From WTFY01 sp965220875 (GTDB taxonomy: Bacteria > Pseudomonadota > Gammaproteobacteria > UBA4575): a stretch of DNA of 64,000 nucleotides. The notes under the pieces are model-generated. The model searched no databases. It saw only the letters and a list, made by a program, of their open reading frames with translations, and was not told the origin of the DNA. The stretch is from positions 372,001-436,000 of the forward strand of contig OZ244849.1 of NCBI GenBank assembly GCA_965220875.1. The letters are read 5' to 3'. A program made the position numbers and the translations under genes. This document shows positions 59,559 through 64,000 of the stretch, piece after piece. How positions within the stretch are numbered: position 1 is the stretch's first letter; every line of letters starts with the position of its first letter.

Positions 59559-60152
59559 ATGGATGTAAAGAAGCGAGTACGGGAAATCTTTTTGCAGGAA
59601 GCGCAGGCCATTTCCTCGATACCGATCAGTGACAATTTTGAAAAGGCCGCCGGCCTGCTGAAAGACTGTACCGGCAAGGTGCTGACCACCGGCATGGGCA
59701 AGGCAGGCCATATCGCGAACAAGTTCTCGGCCACGCTGTCTTCCACGGGAACCCCTGCCTCCTTCCTCCATCCTGGTGAGGCGGCTCACGGCGACCTGGG
59801 CCTGATCGAGGAAAACGACGCGATGGTCGCCTTTTCCACCAGCGGCAAGACCCGTGAAGTGCTCGAAGTGCTCACGGCAGGGCGCGAACTGGGCCTGCAC
59901 ACGGTGATCGGCATCACCTCCCACCCGGATTCACGGCTGCGCGATTTGAGCGATGTCATTCTGGACATGGGGACGATCAAGGAAGCCTGCCCGCTCGACC
60001 TCACACCCACCTCCAGCATGGCCGTCATGCTCGCCATCAGCGATGCACTGGCCCTGTTGCTGATGGAACTCAAGCACTTCGGCCGGGAAGACTACGGCAA
60101 GCGTCACCATGGCGGCTACCTCGGGCTGAAGGCGCGCAACGAACACGGATGA
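59559..60152 (+). CDS. SIS-domain sugar-phosphate isomerase, KdsD-like, without CBS domains
   Basis: A 197-residue protein with the SIS fold of D-arabinose-5-phosphate isomerase, which starts the KDO pathway. KdsD-like marks are TGMGKAGHIANKFSATLSST, PASFLHPGEAAHGDLGLI, FSTSGKTREVLE and CPLDLTPTSSMAVMLAI with the catalytic His in the HGDLG loop. Normal KdsD is about 325 residues with two CBS domains; these are absent here. It may be a stand-alone isomerase or serve another sugar pathway. It lies two bases before sixA. Confidence 0.82.
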   Translation: MDVKKRVREIFLQEAQAISSIPISDNFEKAAGLLKDCTGKVLTTGMGKAGHIANKFSATLSSTGTPASFLHPGEAAHGDLGLIEENDAMVAFSTSGKTREVLEVLTAGRELGLHTVIGITSHPDSRLRDLSDVILDMGTIKEACPLDLTPTSSMAVMLAISDALALLLMELKHFGREDYGKRHHGGYLGLKARNEHG

Positions 60153-60153
60153 C

Positions 60154-60648
60154 ATGCCAAGAAGCCTGACACTGGTCCGCCACGCAAAGTCGAGCTGGGC
60201 CGATGCCGGGCTGACGGATTTTGAACGGCCCCTCAACAGGCGCGGTCTCGAGAACGCTCCCATGATGGGCCAGCGGCTGGCCCGCGCAGGCTACCAGGCC
60301 GATGCCATCATTTCCAGCCCGGCCGTGCGGGCCTCCACGACGGCGGACCTGATCGCAGAGGAAATCGGTTTTCACAGGAGCCGGATCCTCAGAAAGCATT
60401 CCGTGTACGCCGCAGGCCTCGCCACGCTGCTCGAAGTGATCGCGCAAATCGACAACGCCCACCAACATGCCATGCTGGTGGGACACAACCCGGGGATTAC
60501 ACAGCTGTGCAACCACCTCTGTGCAGGCGATCTCGACAACATGCCCACCTGCAGCATTGCGTGCATCGAATTCGACGCACAAAGCTGGGAGGACACGGTC
60601 CGGGAAAAGGGGCGCCTGGCAGCGTTCGACTACCCCAAGAATTCGTGA
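60154..60648 (+). CDS. sixA: Phosphohistidine phosphatase SixA family
   Basis: A 164-residue member of the histidine phosphatase superfamily. The catalytic RHAKS is near residue 9, the second histidine in VGHNPGITQLCNHL near 109, and SSPAVRASTTADLI near 50 matches the family. SixA removes phosphate from His-containing phosphotransfer domains. It is co-directional with the SIS-domain gene and ends 53 bases from the opposing folK. Confidence 0.88.
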   Translation: MPRSLTLVRHAKSSWADAGLTDFERPLNRRGLENAPMMGQRLARAGYQADAIISSPAVRASTTADLIAEEIGFHRSRILRKHSVYAAGLATLLEVIAQIDNAHQHAMLVGHNPGITQLCNHLCAGDLDNMPTCSIACIEFDAQSWEDTVREKGRLAAFDYPKNS

Positions 60649-60701
60649 CGCAGAGAGCAGGACTTCTGCGCCACCAGGCAGGCGTCACGCCCGGCGCAGG
60701 T

Positions 60702-61187
60702 TCAAAACCGGTATTCGACCCGTTTCATCTCACCGCACATTCGATGGGCTTTCCACAATTCGCCGAACGTGCGTTTTTCTTCAGGGTGCTGTACATCCCT
60801 TGCCAGCTCGGCCAGCGGCCTGAGCATGAAGTTGTAGCGCAGGATATCAGGATGCGGAAGGCGCACTCCGTCTTCCTGCACGACCAGGTCCCCGTACAGC
60901 AACTGGTCCAGGTCCAGGGTGCGCGATTCAAACTGTTCCTTGCCATGCGTGCGGTCATGATCCGCCTCGATCCGTTTCAGCGTCTGACCGATCTCCCGGG
61001 GAGAAACCCGGGCATCGAGACCGACGACAAGATTGTGAAAATCGTCACCCTCGAATCCGACCGCACGGGTCTGGTACACATTGGAAATCTCCAGCCGGCC
61101 AAAGCAATCCCGCAACGCGGTCACGGATGAAAGGATGTTTTTCTCCTTGTCGATGTTACTGCCGATGCCTATGAACACACGGGGCAT
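60702..61187 (-). CDS. folK: 2-amino-4-hydroxy-6-hydroxymethyldihydropteridine diphosphokinase
   Basis: A 161-residue HPPK transferring pyrophosphate from ATP to hydroxymethyldihydropterin in folate synthesis. From the ATG at 61187: VFIGIGSNIDKEKNI, RTRAVG-like QTRAVGFEGDDFHNLVV, and the C-terminal TLDLDQLLYGD and PHPDILRYNFMLRPLAEL. The ATG shares one base with the folB stop (TGATG), so folB and folK are coupled. The longer frame to 61274 is not used. Confidence 0.94.
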   Translation of the reverse strand: MPRVFIGIGSNIDKEKNILSSVTALRDCFGRLEISNVYQTRAVGFEGDDFHNLVVGLDARVSPREIGQTLKRIEADHDRTHGKEQFESRTLDLDQLLYGDLVVQEDGVRLPHPDILRYNFMLRPLAELARDVQHPEEKRTFGELWKAHRMCGEMKRVEYRF

Positions 61188-61549
61188 CAGCTTCTCGCTC
61201 CCCGCTCGATCGTGACCCCCACATCCCGCGCCCCGCGCACGGCTCCGGGCTTGCTGACCGTGATCCGCAACCACGGGATACTGAATTCGCGGATCAGGAG
61301 CTCGGCCAGACTTTCTGCAAGGGTCTCGATCAGCTCATGGCGACCGGACTCGACAAATCCCACAATACGCTTCGCGACGGCCTTGTAATCCAGGGTGTCT
61401 TCCAGGGAGCATGAGGCTGCCGCCCGGGTAACGTCCGCTGCCATCTCCAGGTCGATTCGCACCTTTTGCCGGATGCGCTGTTCCCATTCAAACACGCCGA
61501 TCGTGGCATCCACTTCCAGGTCACGCAGAAAAATTGTGTCCATTTCCAT
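61187..61549 (-). CDS. folB: Dihydroneopterin aldolase
   Basis: A 120-residue aldolase giving hydroxymethyldihydropterin in folate synthesis. Conserved features are IFLRDLEVDATIGVFEWEQR, DYKAVAKRIVGFVESGRHELIETLAESLA with the active-site residues, and VSKPGAVRGARDVGVTIER at the C-terminus. ATG 61543 could be used instead of 61549. Overlaps folK by one base. Confidence 0.94.
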   Translation of the reverse strand: MEMDTIFLRDLEVDATIGVFEWEQRIRQKVRIDLEMAADVTRAAASCSLEDTLDYKAVAKRIVGFVESGRHELIETLAESLAELLIREFSIPWLRITVSKPGAVRGARDVGVTIERGARS

Positions 61550-61675
61550 ACTGGCTGCTACTAGGAGAAAGTCATACGCTGCAAGTTACGGCCGGCTGCT
61601 TGTACCTGACGGGTGATTCTGGTATCTTCACGCGCCGCACACGGTTTTACTGCACCGGAGGCAGAATCATCAGCC

Positions 61676-61912
61676 ATGTCACGCGTTTGTCAGGTTACAG
61701 GAAAACGGCCGGTATCAGGCAACAACGTTTCCCATGCACATAATAAAACACGGCGTCGTTTCATGCCTAATATACATACTCATCGCTTTTGGGTGAAGAG
61801 TGAAAACAGGTGGGTAAAACTGCGGGTATCTTCCAAGGGCGTGCGCATCATCGACAAAAAAGGCATCGAGGAGGTACTCGGTGATCTTCGCAAACAGGGT
61901 GTCAGGGTCTAA
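61676..61912 (+). CDS. rpmB: 50S ribosomal protein L28
   Basis: A 78-residue ribosomal protein. MSRVCQVTGKRPVSGNNVSH at the N-terminus, then NKTRRRFMPNIHTHRFWVKS, are diagnostic. I start at the ATG 61676; the longer frame from 61613 is not part of L28. It is followed 29 bases on by rpmG, as usual in bacteria. Confidence 0.97.
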   Translation: MSRVCQVTGKRPVSGNNVSHAHNKTRRRFMPNIHTHRFWVKSENRWVKLRVSSKGVRIIDKKGIEEVLGDLRKQGVRV

Positions 61913-61941
61913 GGCCCCGCCTGCAGACAGGAGCTCCCGGC

Positions 61942-62109
61942 ATGGCCAAGGCAGTCCGTGAAAAGATCAAGCTGGTTTCCAGTGCCGGAACCGGGCACTA
62001 CTACACGACCAGCAAGAACAAGCGCACGACACCGGACAAGCTGGAAATGAAAAAATTCGACCCCGTCGTGCGACGCCACGTCCCCTACAAGGAAGCCAAG
62101 ATCAAGTAA
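61942..62109 (+). CDS. rpmG: 50S ribosomal protein L33
   Basis: A 55-residue ribosomal protein too short for most ORF lists. It reads MAKAVREKIKLVSSAGTGHY, then TTSKNKRTTPDKLEMKKFDP and ends PYKEAKIK. It lacks the zinc-binding Cys pairs of some L33 paralogues, so it is the zinc-free type. Ribosome-binding GGAG lies nine bases upstream. Confidence 0.97.
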   Translation: MAKAVREKIKLVSSAGTGHYYTTSKNKRTTPDKLEMKKFDPVVRRHVPYKEAKIK

Positions 62110-62136
62110 GCCGGTCCCCGGTTTCCCGGGCTCTCA

Positions 62137-63330
62137 TCACTTGGTACAGCGGACCCTGGCGGGCTGCAGCGAATAACGCTTCAGGTTCCTGGCGAACACC
62201 TGCAGCACCCCGATCCCCGTCGCCTCCGCTTCCCTGCACCACTGGGTGATGGCCTGGATCAGGCGCTCATGGTTCGCATAGGTCTCGTTCCACAACTGCT
62301 GTAACCGGCTTCGGTATTCGTACACCGTATGCAGCGCATCACTGTTCTGAAGAAGTTCCTGCAGGTGCTTGCGGTGCTGCGGCTTCAGCCGGGTATGCTC
62401 GCGCACCAGCGCCGTACGCATCTGGCGCATCAGCTTGTTGTAACGTGAATCGATACCCGACCACTCCTCGCGAAAGGTGGGCAAGGTCACATGCTGGGCA
62501 TAATCGGCCATGACATGCAGCTTGCTCGAGATGATCGCCCTGGCTGTTTCAAGATCGATCCTGTCCTTGCTCTTTCCCTTCATCGGCTCGGGAGCCCGCC
62601 TGAGCACGCTCGCCAGGCGCAGAAAGGACAGCAGCTGGATATACAGCCAGCCGGCATCAATCTCCCACCGCTTGCATGAGAACTTGGCTGACCCGGGATA
62701 GGCATGGTGATTGTTGTGCAACTCCTCGCCGCCAATGATCACACCGAGATTCAGTACGTTGGTCGAGCCGTCGGGTGTTTCGAAGTTCCTGTAGCCCAGG
62801 TAATGGCCAAATCCGTTGACCACACCCGCCGCGGTGACAGGGATCCAGAGCATCTGTACCGCCCATATAATGACGCCCACTGTCCCGAACAGGCACAGGT
62901 TGGCGGTCAGGGCCAGCATCACGCCGAGATATGAAAACCGGGTATACAGATTCCGCTCAATCCAGTCATCGGGTGTGCCGTGGCCGTAGTTTTCCAGGGT
63001 TTCCGGATTACAGGCTTCCGCCCTGTATAACTCCGAGCCCTGCCAGAACACCATGCCAATCCCCAGTACGTGCGGACTGTGCGGATCCTTTGCCGTTTCA
63101 GTATTCGCATGGTGCTTGCGATGAACGGCCACCCATTCCTTGGTGATCATGCCGGTCGTGGCCCAAAGCCAGAACCGGAACAGGTGTGCCGGTACCGGGT
63201 GCAGTGCCAGTGCACAGTGCGCCTGGCAACGATGCAGGAAAAGGGTGACAGAGATAATCGTCAGGTGGGTGAGCGCCAGCGTGAGGAATACGTATCCCCA
63301 CCATGGCAAAGTAACAAGCCCTTCAATCAC
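62137..63330 (-). CDS. Acyl-lipid/acyl-CoA delta-9-type fatty acid desaturase
   Basis: A 397-residue membrane di-iron desaturase. The three histidine boxes are HRCQAH at 33-38, HRKHH at 70-74 and HNNHH at 206-210. N-terminal helices (GYVFLTLALTHLTIISVTLFL) and the WVAVHRKHHANTETAKDPHSP stretch match bacterial DesA-type enzymes. The last ~170 residues are a soluble, charged tail found in longer family members. It introduces a double bond into membrane acyl chains. It is convergent with rpmG (27 bases). Confidence 0.88.
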   Translation of the reverse strand: MIEGLVTLPWWGYVFLTLALTHLTIISVTLFLHRCQAHCALALHPVPAHLFRFWLWATTGMITKEWVAVHRKHHANTETAKDPHSPHVLGIGMVFWQGSELYRAEACNPETLENYGHGTPDDWIERNLYTRFSYLGVMLALTANLCLFGTVGVIIWAVQMLWIPVTAAGVVNGFGHYLGYRNFETPDGSTNVLNLGVIIGGEELHNNHHAYPGSAKFSCKRWEIDAGWLYIQLLSFLRLASVLRRAPEPMKGKSKDRIDLETARAIISSKLHVMADYAQHVTLPTFREEWSGIDSRYNKLMRQMRTALVREHTRLKPQHRKHLQELLQNSDALHTVYEYRSRLQQLWNETYANHERLIQAITQWCREAEATGIGVLQVFARNLKRYSLQPARVRCTK

Positions 63331-63449
63331 GTATTGACCCTGGTCAGTGACAGTTGTTCCGCTGAGGCATCAGACTGCCCTCAGGAGGTTCCATCATACG
63401 CCGTCATCCACAAAACAGGCAAGCGCTCCGGACCAATTCCTGCACAGGT

Positions 63450-64000
63450 TCAGCGGGCATCCGCCCGGTGCAGCAACAGGCTGCCGGAATCCTGCTGCAC
63501 CGCCTTCCATCCGGGGGCGATGTACAGGGTCGCCTGAGCCTCCACGATAATCCCGGGGCCCTCCACCTCCTGGCCTCGACCGACATCCGGCCTTCGGTAT
63601 ACCGGTGCCTGTAACCCGAGCTCCAGAAGCGCTGTCTGCTCGCACGGCCGACCGCGCTCCTTCCGGTCCATGCGCGACACGGGCATGTCCAGCGCATCGA
63701 TGCCCCGCGCAGTCAGCCGCACGTTGACCAGTTCGACCGGCACATCCAGGGCATAACCGTACCGCTCACGATGCCGCTCATGAAACGCACGGCCTGCGGC
63801 ATCGAGTTCCAGCCAGGGCAAACGCAGCGTTGCCGACTGTCCCTGGTAACGCAAGTCGGCCTCGCGCTTGAACCGGTATTCCGTGGCCGTCTGCGGCCCC
63901 AGGTCCTCGGCAAGCCTCAGCTGGAGCCGGTCAAAGACCACCTGGATCTCTTCTTCCCGGCAGTCGCCGAGGAGCCTGATATGGCTCTGCGAAACCTCCT
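63450..64000 (-). CDS. Hydantoinase/oxoprolinase family protein, C-terminal end
   Basis: The minus-strand frame is open to the window edge, so this is the C-terminal ~183 residues of a longer gene. Visible stretches are LRLPWLELDAAGRAFHERHR, ERYGYALDVPVELVNVRLTA, GPGIIVEAQATLYIAPGW and the end GSLLLHRADAR. These are typical of HyuA-type hydantoinase/oxoprolinase subunits, ATP-dependent cyclic amide hydrolases. The frame continues past the apparent GTG at 63941 (EVSQSHIRLLGDCREEEIQ), confirming truncation by the window. Substrate is unknown. Confidence 0.8.
   Translation of the reverse strand, partial: EVSQSHIRLLGDCREEEIQVVFDRLQLRLAEDLGPQTATEYRFKREADLRYQGQSATLRLPWLELDAAGRAFHERHRERYGYALDVPVELVNVRLTARGIDALDMPVSRMDRKERGRPCEQTALLELGLQAPVYRRPDVGRGQEVEGPGIIVEAQATLYIAPGWKAVQQDSGSLLLHRADAR

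Overview
The window is about 64 kb of a GC-rich gammaproteobacterial chromosome. The evidence is the aroQ-accB-accC / fis-purH-purD block, dsbD-cutA-fxsA-groESL, an E. coli-type gshA, sixA, djlA, rpmB-rpmG and a Fis protein. groESL carries a perfect CIRCE operator, which is common in beta- and some early-branching gammaproteobacteria and absent from enterics. I cannot assign an order from sequence alone. No tRNA, rRNA, CRISPR array, transposase or integrase was seen.

Region 1 (1-18.7 kb) is accessory and is the most interesting part. It is a thiazole/oxazole-modified microcin (TOMM-type RiPP) locus of the NHLP (nitrile-hydratase-like leader peptide) class. It contains a small membrane-fusion protein, a C39-peptidase ABC exporter and a second ABC subunit. 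A free 83-residue precursor ends in the apparent five-residue core LCCCW. A fused cyclodehydratase/YcaO enzyme and an MMPL/RND exporter follow, with a truncated LolA-like lipoprotein carrier at the left edge. Three proteins are unusual: an NHLP leader fused directly to a terpene-cyclase-like toroid, an unrecognised 372-residue protein apparently lacking a standard start codon, and an AlkB-type di-iron hydroxylase fused to a degenerate GlnE-like adenylyltransferase half. A tiny membrane protein with its own promoter sits upstream of the hydroxylase. No azoline dehydrogenase is present. A modified, possibly lipid- or terpenoid-linked thiazoline peptide is a reasonable hypothesis, not a demonstrated product.

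Region 2 (18.9-31 kb) is mainly housekeeping: a uracil-DNA glycosylase-like protein, two small conserved unknowns, a Rieske ferredoxin and ferredoxin reductase, a pteridine reductase, a MidA-type methyltransferase, uppP, cca (its HD residues lost), a lipoprotein peptidase, an NDUFA9-like protein, purD, purH and fis.

Region 3 (31-43 kb) holds accC-accB-aroQ, an ABC-2 transporter pair, dsbD, cutA, fxsA, groESL, ampD and gshA. The usual prmA and dusB genes between accC and fis are missing, and the ABC pair interrupts aroQ and dsbD.

Region 4 (43-48 kb) is a selenium locus: selD fused to an NADH-dehydrogenase-like flavoprotein, and divergent senB (selenosugar synthase) and senA (selenoneine synthase). 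Together these could make selenoneine.

Region 5 (48-64 kb) has djlA, a MotA/MotB-like pair, an RND efflux pair, an ArsS-type radical SAM protein next to a fused TVP38/disulfide oxidoreductase, a fumarylacetoacetase-family protein, a short KdsD-like isomerase, sixA, folK-folB, rpmB-rpmG, a fatty-acid desaturase and the C-terminal end of a hydantoinase/oxoprolinase. All family assignments were made by reading motifs; no database search was run.
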